From the NCBI GenBank assembly GCA_944326455.1, contig CALVEA010000004.1, forward strand, positions 1-32,304: a DNA stretch of 32,304 bases, in the 5' to 3' direction. Origin of the DNA: Candidatus Gastranaerophilales bacterium (lineage in GTDB: Bacteria; Cyanobacteriota; Vampirovibrionia; Gastranaerophilales; Gastranaerophilaceae). Position 1 is the first letter of the stretch; each line of letters begins with the position of its first letter. Positions 1 through 8,539 of this stretch are shown piece by piece. A program made the position numbers and the translations under genes. Under the pieces are notes generated by a model. The model made no database searches, was not told where the DNA came from, and saw only the letters and a list, made by a program, of their open reading frames with translations.

Positions 1-297
1 ATGGGGTTTATTATCAGTACCAATACTGACTTAACTACAAGTTATCAGACAGATATCTATTTTGATATCAACGGAAAAGAAAAAGGAAATAACTGTCTGT
101 ATGATGCAGAAAAATGCAAGAATCCCGACAGGTTTAAGTTAATAGTCTCAGGGGACGGGCACGTTATTCCCGCTGACCCGATGGGAATTGAATACCTGAA
201 ATCAAAAACAAACTGGAGAAAATCAGACTTAAAACCAACAGGTACAGTATTGAATAGTGTTCCTAACGAATGGAAAGTTTCTCCAAAGGCACTATAG
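1..297 (+). CDS. C-terminal part of a pilin-like (prepilin-type) protein, probably cut by the window edge
   Basis: The 98 readable residues run in frame from the first base, so the ATG at position 1 is probably internal and the N-terminus lies upstream. What remains reads as the globular end of a type IV pilin or pseudopilin: a 'YFDINGKEKGNNCLYD' strand with a Cys, a second Cys a few residues on, then 'GDGHVIPADPMGIEYL'. This 'DINGxKGPN...D' pattern is common in pilin-like proteins with N-terminal methylation sites. The hydrophobic N-terminal helix and the cleavage site, which would prove the call, are not in the window. A strong terminator follows 27 bases after the stop, so this is the last gene of its operon. 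The family call is from recalled pattern only. Confidence 0.5.
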   Translation: MGFIISTNTDLTTSYQTDIYFDINGKEKGNNCLYDAEKCKNPDRFKLIVSGDGHVIPADPMGIEYLKSKTNWRKSDLKPTGTVLNSVPNEWKVSPKAL

Positions 298-323
298 TTA
301 ATAGATTTTAATTACTATTGTGT

Positions 324-356
324 GGCAGGAAGGCTCTGCTTTCCTGCCTTTTTTTT
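324..356 (+). terminator. Rho-independent terminator after the pilin-like gene
   Basis: GGCAGGAA (324-331) pairs perfectly with TTCCTGCC (341-348) across a 9-nt loop, followed by a run of eight T. It ends the rightward gene and separates it from the convergent GGDEF/HD-GYP gene. Confidence 0.85.
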
Positions 357-369
357 ATTCATCTTAAAT

Positions 370-2214
370 CTAAACTCCTAATGAGGGAGCAATTTGGATA
401 AATGTTCTTACTAAATCTCTGTCAAGCTGTGAACCGGCGATATCTTCCAGAATAGAGACAGCTTTTTCTATATTCATACCTTTTCTGTAAGGTCTGTCGC
501 TTATAAGTGCGTGGTAGGTATCTGCAACAGCCACAATTTTTGCAGCCAGCGGAATATCTCCGTTTGTCAAACCTTCCGGATATCCTTTGCCGTCAATTCT
601 TTCGTGGTGGTATTTTACAATCGGAATCAAATCTCTTAACGCCGGGTTTGGCTGCAGAACTTTTTCTGTTCCGATAACAGGGTGTTGTTTCATAATAGCC
701 CATTCTTCGTCAGAGAGAGGTCCAGCTTTTTTAAGAACGGTTTCCGGTATTCCGATTTTACCCACATCATGGAGAAGGGCACCGAGTGTAATTCGGTCGA
801 CTTCTTTTTCAGGAAGATTAATTGCTCTGGCAAGTGCTTCTGCATATTTAGATACAGAAGTGGAATGACCTTTTGTATACGGGTCTTTAGCATCAATAGC
901 GGCAGCAAGCGATGTTGCAATATCCCAGATTTTTGTACCGGACTGCTTGTGGTCAGTGTTGAATTTTTCAATCAATTCTTCTTCAAAATTAATTCCGAGC
1001 TGAGAATGGCGTTTTGAGACAACTTCTGCATAAGATCTAAGTGCGACATCATCCCAGAAGTTAAAATCGGCAGAGCTTATAATAGCCGACATACCGTCTT
1101 TATAACCTTTAGCTTGAGAGATATACATTGCTTGTTCAGCAAGTATAAGGAGTTTTTCTTTATCCTCCGAACAATCCGGGTAAGTAGAAACCCCGACTGA
1201 AACCTTAATAGGTCCGATGTCGTCTATAAAACAGCAAGATAATGAATAAGTTATATATTCTGCAACATATTTAGCTTGTTCAACCGGTGTATTTGGAAGA
1301 ATTATTGCGATTTCATCTCCGCCGTAGCGGCCTGCAATATCACCTTCTCGTATATTTTGGCGAACCTTTTCTGCAACAATTTTAATTACTTCGTCACCTT
1401 TTGCGTGTCCGAATTCCCGATTAATTTTGGTAATATTGCTTATGTCCATCATTATGATAGATGTTTTCTTCTTATTAATTTTTGCTCTTTCAAGCTCTCG
1501 GGTCAGCATCTCCTGGAACCCTCTATGACTGTACAGCATAGTTAATCTGTCGGTGTTTGCATATTCGTCGCTTTTTTCCATTAAATAGTAATTGTGTACA
1601 AACATTGCAATACAGCTTGCAATAAGAGAATATAATGTAATATTCTGTCTTGCATAATCATCTTCTATGATAAAAACACCTATGCATTTATTAACAGAGA
1701 TTAACGGAAGAATGGCAGTTGAATAATCTTTATAATATGCCAGTTTAAGAAAGTCTTCACCCTCTATGAATACTGGTTCTCGAGTATTAAAGACTTTGAT
1801 GATAGGATTGTCGGTGTCCTTTAGAAAAACTTTAGTTGAATAATTGTTGCCAAGTTTATCTTGTAATCTCAGATTTATGCAGCTTGAAGTTTCTTTGAAA
1901 AGTCCGATTGCATAAAAACTAGAATCTATATTCTGGTGGATTATAGAGTATATTTTGCTGTAAAAATCCCCAATACTTTCTATATTGGAAGCAAATAATT
2001 TAATTAATTCATCAACGACATATTTATAACTTAAAGTAGTTCCTTTTTCATTGAAAACAAGGTTTTGAGGATTGTTAATGTGTGCGGATGCCGGGTTTTG
2101 GGTCAAAGCATTGACTTTAGACACTAATCTGTCCTGCCCGATAGGGGAGGTTACAGGCTTCATGTTATTATTCTTTGGCGAGTTATTATTATGAATCGTT
2201 TGATTATTATTCAC
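370..2214 (-). CDS. GAF-like sensor + GGDEF + HD-GYP cyclic-di-GMP turnover protein
   Basis: A 614-residue cytoplasmic signalling protein. Residues about 1-60 are Asn-rich and probably disordered; 65-210 look like a GAF-type sensor. A GGDEF domain follows at about 218-375, with the A-site GGDEI at 298-302 and metal Asp257 in 'MMDISN'. A C-terminal HD-GYP domain fills about 425-614, with His450, HD at 482-483, HH at 536-537 and 'DGKGYP' at 541-546. Both the synthase and phosphodiesterase signatures look intact, so it could make or degrade c-di-GMP; the direction is set by the sensor and cannot be read here. The start is a GTG with AAAGGTG upstream; Met18 is an alternative. No membrane segment is seen. 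Confidence 0.93.
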   Translation of the reverse strand: MNNNQTIHNNNSPKNNNMKPVTSPIGQDRLVSKVNALTQNPASAHINNPQNLVFNEKGTTLSYKYVVDELIKLFASNIESIGDFYSKIYSIIHQNIDSSFYAIGLFKETSSCINLRLQDKLGNNYSTKVFLKDTDNPIIKVFNTREPVFIEGEDFLKLAYYKDYSTAILPLISVNKCIGVFIIEDDYARQNITLYSLIASCIAMFVHNYYLMEKSDEYANTDRLTMLYSHRGFQEMLTRELERAKINKKKTSIIMMDISNITKINREFGHAKGDEVIKIVAEKVRQNIREGDIAGRYGGDEIAIILPNTPVEQAKYVAEYITYSLSCCFIDDIGPIKVSVGVSTYPDCSEDKEKLLILAEQAMYISQAKGYKDGMSAIISSADFNFWDDVALRSYAEVVSKRHSQLGINFEEELIEKFNTDHKQSGTKIWDIATSLAAAIDAKDPYTKGHSTSVSKYAEALARAINLPEKEVDRITLGALLHDVGKIGIPETVLKKAGPLSDEEWAIMKQHPVIGTEKVLQPNPALRDLIPIVKYHHERIDGKGYPEGLTNGDIPLAAKIVAVADTYHALISDRPYRKGMNIEKAVSILEDIAGSQLDRDLVRTFIQIAPSLGV

Positions 2215-2422
2215 ACCAGCACCTTTACTTTATATTGCTATATAAAACAAATAAAACATATTTTTTGACAAAATTTTTTAGTTGGTTAAAAAAATTTTAC
2301 AATTACTCTTCAAATCACATATCCAATCTAACGTCCTTATCAACATATTAACATTATTTCAAAATATTTTCAGTATTTTTCTCAAAAGTTAAAATAATTG
2401 TTTACATAACAATTTAAATAAT

Positions 2423-3304
2423 CTAATATGTAAAAGGTTGTAAAAACACTCCCGGAAGGTGATTTGCGGATGTTTGTTTTTTATTAACAGGAATTGTAAA
2501 TGTAAATGAATTAATATTACCATTTTTATTGCTAACTTTGATACAGCCGCCATGAAAGTCTATAATTTTTTTACAGAAATGCATCCGTATTCCATGTCCA
2601 ACCGTGGAAAAACGAGGATTTTCAGAAAACATTCTTCTGCATTCTTCTTCGCTCAGAGGTATGCCTGTGTATGTAATTGTAAATCTCGCCATGCCTGCAT
2701 TACCGCAAGACTGAATATGTATTTCTCCATTTTTTACAGAATTAAAAATGGCAGTTAAAAGAAGGTTTGTAAATAGTTTTTCCATGCTGTATCTATCTGC
2801 TTCAAACATTTCTGGGAGCTTGTTTGGGTAAAAATGAAGTTTTACATTCTTTTCATCAGCAAAAGTTGTCGTATCTTTTAGGCATGATGAAACAAGTTCG
2901 GGTATATTGATTGATTCATAGGTAAGAACTTGTTCTCCGTTTTCATATCTGAATGTATTAAGTAACATTGTAATCATATCAAGAGTATATTTGCAGGAAT
3001 CATTTATATCGGCGACCAGAGAGGAATCTTCTTTATCAGAAAGTTTTTTTTGTAAAATTTCTAATCCTCGTATTTGAGCGAGGGTTGAAACACGGAGGTC
3101 ATGGCTGAGTGTTTTTATAAAGTATTCTCTTTGTTTTATTAGTTTATTTTTTAAACCGGTATATTTTTTTATATGTTTTATAGCCAAAAACAAACTTAAT
3201 GAAACTGTTAAAGTTAATAGCAGCAGCTCTTGTCCTGTAAAATACAGGACGGGAATTAAAGATAAAAATACAGATATGCATAAAAAATCTTTAGCAATAC
3301 TCAT
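2423..3304 (-). CDS. Membrane-anchored sensor histidine kinase with degenerate ATP-site motifs
   Basis: A 293-residue protein with two N-terminal hydrophobic stretches (about 5-22 and 26-43), then a HisKA dimerisation helix with the H-box 'FIKTLSHDLRVST' (phospho-acceptor His68) and an HATPase_c region (about 165-275). No HAMP or PAS domain is present. The ATP lid is unusual. The N-box reads N180-LLL-T184 where a second Asn is normal. The G1 box reads 'ITYTGIPLSEEE' where an Asp-x-Gly-x-Gly pattern is expected. The G2 box 'GHGIRMHFCKKIIDFHGG' is recognisable. No response regulator is next to it. Weak ATP binding or a scaffold role is possible. The 208 bp upstream of the next gene (2215-2422) is very AT-rich and shows nothing clear. 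Confidence 0.82.
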   Translation of the reverse strand: MSIAKDFLCISVFLSLIPVLYFTGQELLLLTLTVSLSLFLAIKHIKKYTGLKNKLIKQREYFIKTLSHDLRVSTLAQIRGLEILQKKLSDKEDSSLVADINDSCKYTLDMITMLLNTFRYENGEQVLTYESINIPELVSSCLKDTTTFADEKNVKLHFYPNKLPEMFEADRYSMEKLFTNLLLTAIFNSVKNGEIHIQSCGNAGMARFTITYTGIPLSEEECRRMFSENPRFSTVGHGIRMHFCKKIIDFHGGCIKVSNKNGNINSFTFTIPVNKKQTSANHLPGVFLQPFTY

Positions 3305-3385
3305 CTGACTATTCTCACTTTGACTATACTGTATTATTATACTAAACGATAATTTTTAAATAAAAATTAGCCGGGCGGGTAAATC

Positions 3386-4546
3386 TTATTCTGCCAAACT
3401 GATTAATTGTTTATGGAGTTTTACATTATGCACTCTTAAATAATCAACACCTGATTTAATTAAAGGGTAAGATATTGCAGCAGAAAGCGAGTCTTTCAGT
3501 TCGTTATTCTCTCCGTTTACTCCGAGCAGAGATTTTCTTGAAACTCCGACCATAACAGGACAATTCAGGGAATAAAACTCTTCAATTCTATCCAAAATCT
3601 CAAAATTATCTTTTTTTGTTTTCCCAAAACCTATTCCGGGGTCAATAATAATATTTTTTATTCCTTTAGAATGCGCAAAATCAACTTTTTTAAGCAATTT
3701 AGAATAAATTTCTTCTATAACATCATCATAAACAGGGTTTTGCTGCATAACAGCGGGATTCCCTTTAGAGTGCTGAATAATTATTCCAGCTCCGTATTCC
3801 GCTGCAACATCAACCATTTTCGGGTCATACTCTAATCCTGATACATCATTAATGATTTCTATTCCGTAATCAAGTGCGAACCTTGCAACTTCAGAACTTC
3901 TTGTATCAATACTCATAGGGAAAGTTATATTTTCTTTCTGTATTTTATCTAATAAAGGCTTTAATCTTTCTATCTGAATTTTGGGTTCGACATCTTCGGC
4001 ACCCGGTCTTGTGGATTCGGCTCCGATGTCTATTAAATCAGCACCATCTTCTATCATCTCAATAAAGTGATTAAAAGCAGCATCCGGTTTATCATCTTTA
4101 CCCCCCAAATATTTACCCCCATAATATTTACCCCCGTCGGAAAACGAATCAGGTGTAAGGTTTAGGATTCCGGCAAGTTTTGTTTTACGGGTCTGTTCAG
4201 CTTGAACCAGATTTTCAATCTTTTCTCCAAGATTTTTTAAAGAAAAAGGCTGCTCTTTGAGCCTTGAGGCAATTTTTTCGAGCTGGGAGAGACTTCCACC
4301 TAAAATGGCATCAGAAATCTCAATTTTTCCGGTTATGACTTCTCTATGTACACCGCAATCGGCGCCTATACTAAGAGCAGTTTGCTTTAAAATATTTGCC
4401 TGAGCCGGGTTAAGGTCATATATTTTTATTGTTTTGTATTTGTATTTGTCCGCTGCTTTGTGAACATAGCAGGAATCGAATCCGATTTTCCGGAGTTCGG
4501 ATTCAATATTTTCTGTTATTATTTCTTTTATTATAAAATCCCTCAT
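3386..4546 (-). CDS. folP: Dihydropteroate synthase with a long N-terminal extension
   Basis: Condenses p-aminobenzoate with dihydropterin pyrophosphate in folate synthesis. The family motifs are all present: 'GILNLTPDSFSDGG', 'DIGAESTRPGA', 'SIDTRSSEVARFAL', 'IINDVSG', 'IIDPGIGFGKT' and 'GVSRKS'. The protein is about 386 residues, against roughly 270-290 for the usual enzyme. The extra length is an N-terminal stretch of about 120 residues ('KTIKIYDLNPAQANILKQ...') of unknown role, also found, as I recall, in some other bacterial FolP proteins. The start at 4546 (ATG) was chosen over a GTG at 4585; neither has a convincing Shine-Dalgarno sequence, so the start is uncertain. A short Gly-Gly-Lys tandem repeat sits right after the pterin-binding loop. 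Confidence 0.95.
   Translation of the reverse strand: MRDFIIKEIITENIESELRKIGFDSCYVHKAADKYKYKTIKIYDLNPAQANILKQTALSIGADCGVHREVITGKIEISDAILGGSLSQLEKIASRLKEQPFSLKNLGEKIENLVQAEQTRKTKLAGILNLTPDSFSDGGKYYGGKYLGGKDDKPDAAFNHFIEMIEDGADLIDIGAESTRPGAEDVEPKIQIERLKPLLDKIQKENITFPMSIDTRSSEVARFALDYGIEIINDVSGLEYDPKMVDVAAEYGAGIIIQHSKGNPAVMQQNPVYDDVIEEIYSKLLKKVDFAHSKGIKNIIIDPGIGFGKTKKDNFEILDRIEEFYSLNCPVMVGVSRKSLLGVNGENNELKDSLSAAISYPLIKSGVDYLRVHNVKLHKQLISLAE
4097..4136 (-). repeat. 15-bp in-frame tandem repeat inside folP
   Basis: Units TTTACCCCCCAAATA (4097-4111) and TTTACCCCCATAATA (4112-4126) are followed by a partial third, TTTACCCCCG (from 4127). They encode the 'YYGGKYLGGKDD' loop just after the conserved 'DSFSDGG' motif. 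Each unit is five codons, so gain or loss of one would keep the reading frame. Confidence 0.75.
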
Positions 4547-4686
4547 AGTCGGATTGTAACACAGACACTTTGGGATTGAAAACACTAAAAAAGTGTGTCA
4601 TAATATTATTACTTTATATAGGTGTTTATTTTGTTCCTACATTTTTAATAAAAAGGGAGAGTAAGCTCTATAGTTTGCGAAGTATA

Positions 4687-4756
4687 CCCGCCGATACAAA
4701 ATCGCCAGCGGGAAACGGATATTCTAAGGCACTCACCCACCTGCTAGTCGGCAGGT
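4687..4756. other. GC-richer stretch with two hairpins between folP and the porin gene
   Basis: In an AT-rich 257-bp gap, CCCGC+CGAT (4687-4695) pairs with ATCG+GCGGG (4701-4712, three unpaired bases), and ACCTGC (4739-4744) pairs with GCAGGT (4751-4756). Composition differs from both sides. It may be an untranslated structured RNA or a remnant of a dispersed repeat; neither can be decided here. A short open frame over it (4570-4758) has no family likeness. Confidence 0.35.
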
Positions 4757-4803
4757 AACAAAATCGCACTTATATAAAGTTTTTTTATTGATAAATTTTA
4801 CCC

Positions 4804-5997
4804 CTACAACAATATCTGTGTTCCGACGAGGATTCTGTGAGAATCTTTTGCAGCATCGTTCTGGCAGAAAACATAATTCAGGATTAATCTCAGTCCCTGA
4901 CCTTTAATAAAGTAGTTTAAACCAAGAGAATACTCTCTCTGGTTGTTATGGGCAATGTTTTTATCCGGATCAAATTCGTCATATCTTGCAAGGATTTGAA
5001 GTTTTTTAGTGAGCATATAACCCAATGTTGCGTAAAAACCGCTGGCATGCTTATCTGTTGAGAACCCGCTCGGGCCGTTATATCCGTCAGCATTTGCCCA
5101 TTCAAAATTTGCCATAAATCTTTTGTATTCATACCCGATGTAAGCTCCGGCTACACAAAAAGAGTTGCTTCTGTTCCCTGCATCAAGACCTCCGCCGATT
5201 TTGAGGCTGCCGTATTTTCCATCTGTTTTAGCAAGCGGTTTTAAATTAACCCAGCCTATAAATTCTGTTCCCGGAAAAAATTCCTGAAAATAAGTGTCAG
5301 AACTATAGACCCCTAAATCATAATCAATCAGGCTGTAGTCCCCTGATACTCTGGCACCAAGTTTACGTACTGTACCGAAATTTCTTGATATTTGAGATCT
5401 GGCAATAAATGGCAAAACAAACGGACCATAACCGCCTTCCATACCGACAGGCGGTCTTGAATGTCCAATTAAAACCCTATGATGCGGGATTTTATTTGTT
5501 GCAATATACATATCCGCAAAAAGGTTTTGGATAACATTTCTTGAAGAAAGCGGTGCGTAGTTAAACATTATCCTAAAGTCCGCATTATTGTTTTTTAGTT
5601 TGCCGTCCAAACCAACGTTAATGGTATTAAAATCGTACTGGCTGTTTGAAGATGCATCTTCATTCATATAAACACCAATATCGCCGTTATATCCGCCCCA
5701 TAATTGGAGGCTTTCCATAGGGGATTCTTCATCAAACTTTTTAGTCAAAATATCTTGAAAAAGATAGGTTGGTTTATCATATTTGTCTACTTCTAAATGA
5801 TAAACATCACTTAACTTTTCACGCAAAGTTTTTTCCTGCGGGATATCAGATTCTGTCTCCGGCGAAGCTTCCGACGGTTCTGAAATCGTTGCCGATTCTT
5901 CTAAAATAACTTCGTCAAGGTATCCGTCTTTCTGCTTTGCAAAGACAGGGGCTGCTGTTAATATAATTGCTATTAATATTGGCAATAACTTTTTCAT
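4804..5997 (-). CDS. Outer-membrane porin-like beta-barrel protein
   Basis: A 397-residue exported protein. Residues 1-20 are a clear signal peptide (two Lys, hydrophobic core, cleavage after 'PVFA'). A Ser/Glu/Pro-rich linker of about 40 residues follows, then repeated amphipathic strands typical of a 14-18-strand barrel ('LQLWGGYNGDIGVYM', 'ILARYDEFDPD', 'YSLGLNYFIKGQGLRLILNYVF'). The 'YDxFDPD...' penultimate strand and the closing strand with a hydrophobic C-terminus resemble the phosphate-selective porin O/P group; substrate cannot be assigned. Its presence supports a diderm envelope. ATG start. Confidence 0.78.
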   Translation of the reverse strand: MKKLLPILIAIILTAAPVFAKQKDGYLDEVILEESATISEPSEASPETESDIPQEKTLREKLSDVYHLEVDKYDKPTYLFQDILTKKFDEESPMESLQLWGGYNGDIGVYMNEDASSNSQYDFNTINVGLDGKLKNNNADFRIMFNYAPLSSRNVIQNLFADMYIATNKIPHHRVLIGHSRPPVGMEGGYGPFVLPFIARSQISRNFGTVRKLGARVSGDYSLIDYDLGVYSSDTYFQEFFPGTEFIGWVNLKPLAKTDGKYGSLKIGGGLDAGNRSNSFCVAGAYIGYEYKRFMANFEWANADGYNGPSGFSTDKHASGFYATLGYMLTKKLQILARYDEFDPDKNIAHNNQREYSLGLNYFIKGQGLRLILNYVFCQNDAAKDSHRILVGTQILL

Positions 5998-6064
5998 AAC
6001 GACATTCTATATTTCAAAAGAGTAAAAGACCAATGGCAAAATTGGTCTTTTACTTAGATTTTTA

Positions 6065-6931
6065 TTAATGTTGCCTGCGTTCTTCTCTTAAATATGCTGT
6101 CCAGAATAAAAGAACAACAAAGACAAACGCGCCAACTATGTTACCTAAAGTAACCGGAATTAAATTATGTATAAAGAAAGCTTTCCAGGTCATAGTTGCT
6201 AATTGGTCAGGAGTAAATCCTGATGCTGCAACTATTGAAGGAAAATGTTTCATTAGAATTCCGTTTGGAATAAAGAACATATTGGCAATACTGTGTTCAT
6301 AACCTGATGCAACGAATGTTGTAATCGGGAAAAATATTGCAAAAATCTTTCCGATAACACGTTTAGAAGTTGATGCCATAAATATAGCTAAGCAAACTAA
6401 CCAGTTACAGAGGATTCCTCTAAAGAAGGCTTCTGTAAAAGAGAGATTAACTTTAGAAAAAGCTGTCTGCATAGCTGTAACTCCGACTGCATCTCCGCCG
6501 TTATGCCCCATTCCCGCAAAATAAACTAAGAATGCTAAAAGAATTGAACCGATAAAGTTTGCGATATAAACAACTGTCCAGCTTCTTAAGAGTTTTGCAA
6601 GTGATATTTTCTTTTCTAATACCGCGAAAGTCATCATAACATTTCCGGTAAAGAGTTCAGCTCCGGTTAAAGTAACTAAAATCAAGCCGGTAGCAAAAGT
6701 CATAGCTCCGATAAGCTTAGTAAATCCCCAGCCCATATTTGAATCACCGGTCATAACAGTTAAAGACACTTGGGCGCCAAATGCTATAAAAGCACCTGCA
6801 GCGATTGCAAGTGTAATCATTTTAGTTTTACTATAATCAGCTTTTCCGGTCATAACCTTGTCGCTAAGTTCATGAACCGTAGCACTTGGTGTTAAACCGT
6901 CTATTGTTGAAATTGCTTTTTCTTCTTCCAT
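6065..6931 (-). CDS. Formate/nitrite transporter (FNT family channel)
   Basis: A 288-residue integral membrane protein with six hydrophobic spans. Family signatures are present: 'GAELFTGNVMM', 'GILCNWLVCLA', 'GYEHSIANMFFIPNGI' (with the pore His) and 'FFIHNLIPVTLGNIVGA'. FNT pentamers move formate, nitrite or hydrosulfide with protons across the inner membrane. Formate is the likely substrate in a fermenting host, but this is inference. The ATG at 6931 is chosen because AGGAG lies 8 nt upstream; an upstream in-frame start at 7003 would add 24 non-conserved residues. The 216-bp divergent gap to the next gene probably holds both promoters. Confidence 0.93.
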   Translation of the reverse strand: MEEEKAISTIDGLTPSATVHELSDKVMTGKADYSKTKMITLAIAAGAFIAFGAQVSLTVMTGDSNMGWGFTKLIGAMTFATGLILVTLTGAELFTGNVMMTFAVLEKKISLAKLLRSWTVVYIANFIGSILLAFLVYFAGMGHNGGDAVGVTAMQTAFSKVNLSFTEAFFRGILCNWLVCLAIFMASTSKRVIGKIFAIFFPITTFVASGYEHSIANMFFIPNGILMKHFPSIVAASGFTPDQLATMTWKAFFIHNLIPVTLGNIVGAFVFVVLLFWTAYLREERRQH

Positions 6932-7147
6932 TTCTATTCTCCTATGTATATTTTTGACACAACAAACTGAGGGTGGTGTATCAATCTCTCTATATGCTTC
7001 CAATCGGCTGTGTCATAAATCCATTTAGCATAATATCACTTGAAAGTTTTCTTGCAAGTAAAAAATTTAAAAATTTCCCAAAATTATTCTTGTTACAAAA
7101 CTTCACAGCCAGGCAAATTAATAATCTAAAATGTTTTTATTATATAT

Positions 7148-8539
7148 ATGGTTAGTGTAAATTTTCAAAATGTAAAGGTTTATCAAACGAGCGGCACGGC
7201 AGACAAAATCCAAACCGCTCCTTCCTCTTCTCCTGTAGAGCAATCTAAGCTCCCGCCTGCACCATCATTCAGGGCGGAAGGTTATCAGGATGCTATTACG
7301 GTAAGAACACAACTTACAACCGGTGAAGAGAAAAAAATGTATGAGGAGCTGTCTAAAGAATTAAATTCAACATACAGAAAAAAATTGGAGTTCGCATTAA
7401 AATCAGGAATTTTACTTAAAAATAATTCTGATGATAAAAGTTCAGTTTTAGAAAATTTACATAAAATCTTAAAAGAAGAAAGAGACCCGGGACTGGACGG
7501 AAGAACAATTTTGCAAGAATGTTTGGATATTATTTATAATCCTTACGTCATAACCCAGACTTGCGAAGATATTCCAAAAGAATATAAGCTGCCTGTAATT
7601 GGTCTTATTACAAATCTGTCCGAAAATATGAAAGAAGTTCGTGCAACAAGCCAAGCTTTGGATACAATGCATACCGGGACATGCCCGACAGCAAGTGTTG
7701 AGTTTGACCTTGCAACCAAAAATCCTGCAGAATTTTTCAGGATAGTAGAAGGGCTTACATCTCCGCAAAATGAGGTCTATAAAATAATTAATATGGATAG
7801 TCTCTCTGAAAAAACGCTTGATGCGGTTTGGCTCTTAAATAAATTTAAAACTCCTCATGAAATAATGGATTTTAATACGGCAGTAGTGAAATTAAAACCG
7901 GATGAAAATGCCATTATAAGAGCAAGAATTCAAAATAATCATAGAGATTCCGGGGAGCGTTCAATAATTGATGTCTTAATGCAGTCCACAATGATGCAGC
8001 TTGGTTCTCAGCAGACTTATGACTCGCTTACAGATAAAAGAGAACCTAATGCTTGGACAGAGGAAGATGGCGGATTAATTGATTTTGAAAAAACTTACGT
8101 TGAATCCATAATGGAAAATAAAAATACAATTTCTGTTATATATCAGTCTGTTGATGAAAATGGAAAACTAAAAGGTTATGAAAAAGATTTTGGAACAATA
8201 AAAAAAGAACTGCTCGATACATTGAATATGGGACATAATATCATTATAGGCTATACTTGGCCGGATCCGGATAATGATAACAAATTAGCCGGGCACGAAA
8301 TTACAATAGTTGACTACAGGACGGCTCCTGATGGTGAAGTTATATTTATCTGCCAAGATTCTGATGACGGGTTGGATGCCCCGGTAGAGATGCCGGAATC
8401 ATTTTTAATTCCGAGTATTCATCATGCCGGTTTGCCGGAAGAAATCGCATTAAGTGATTTTGATTATGAAGACAGCTGGAAAGTAGGACTTGAATCTTTT
8501 GAAAAAATGCAGCAAGAAAAAAAGAATCAGAAACCATAG
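7148..8539 (+). CDS. Lineage-specific protein with a possible papain-like cysteine protease core
   Basis: A 463-residue protein I do not recognise by name. Residues 1-50 are low-complexity (Ser/Pro-rich, then 'PAPSFRAEGYQ'), and no standard signal peptide is seen. The C-terminal half has the order of a papain-fold triad: Cys179 in 'TGTCPTASVEF', His383 in 'GHEITIVDYR', and Asp404/Asp406 in 'FICQDSDDG'. The His and acidic residue sit on consecutive predicted strands, as in C39/C58-like peptidases. The call is pattern-based and unproven. The last 13 bases overlap the end of the convergent amidohydrolase gene. Confidence 0.6.
   Translation: MVSVNFQNVKVYQTSGTADKIQTAPSSSPVEQSKLPPAPSFRAEGYQDAITVRTQLTTGEEKKMYEELSKELNSTYRKKLEFALKSGILLKNNSDDKSSVLENLHKILKEERDPGLDGRTILQECLDIIYNPYVITQTCEDIPKEYKLPVIGLITNLSENMKEVRATSQALDTMHTGTCPTASVEFDLATKNPAEFFRIVEGLTSPQNEVYKIINMDSLSEKTLDAVWLLNKFKTPHEIMDFNTAVVKLKPDENAIIRARIQNNHRDSGERSIIDVLMQSTMMQLGSQQTYDSLTDKREPNAWTEEDGGLIDFEKTYVESIMENKNTISVIYQSVDENGKLKGYEKDFGTIKKELLDTLNMGHNIIIGYTWPDPDNDNKLAGHEITIVDYRTAPDGEVIFICQDSDDGLDAPVEMPESFLIPSIHHAGLPEEIALSDFDYEDSWKVGLESFEKMQQEKKNQKP

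Noticed and set aside
4570..4758. 62-codon open frame over the folP-porin gap
   Set aside because: It begins antisense to folP and ends in the hairpin region; composition and lack of a ribosome site argue against coding.
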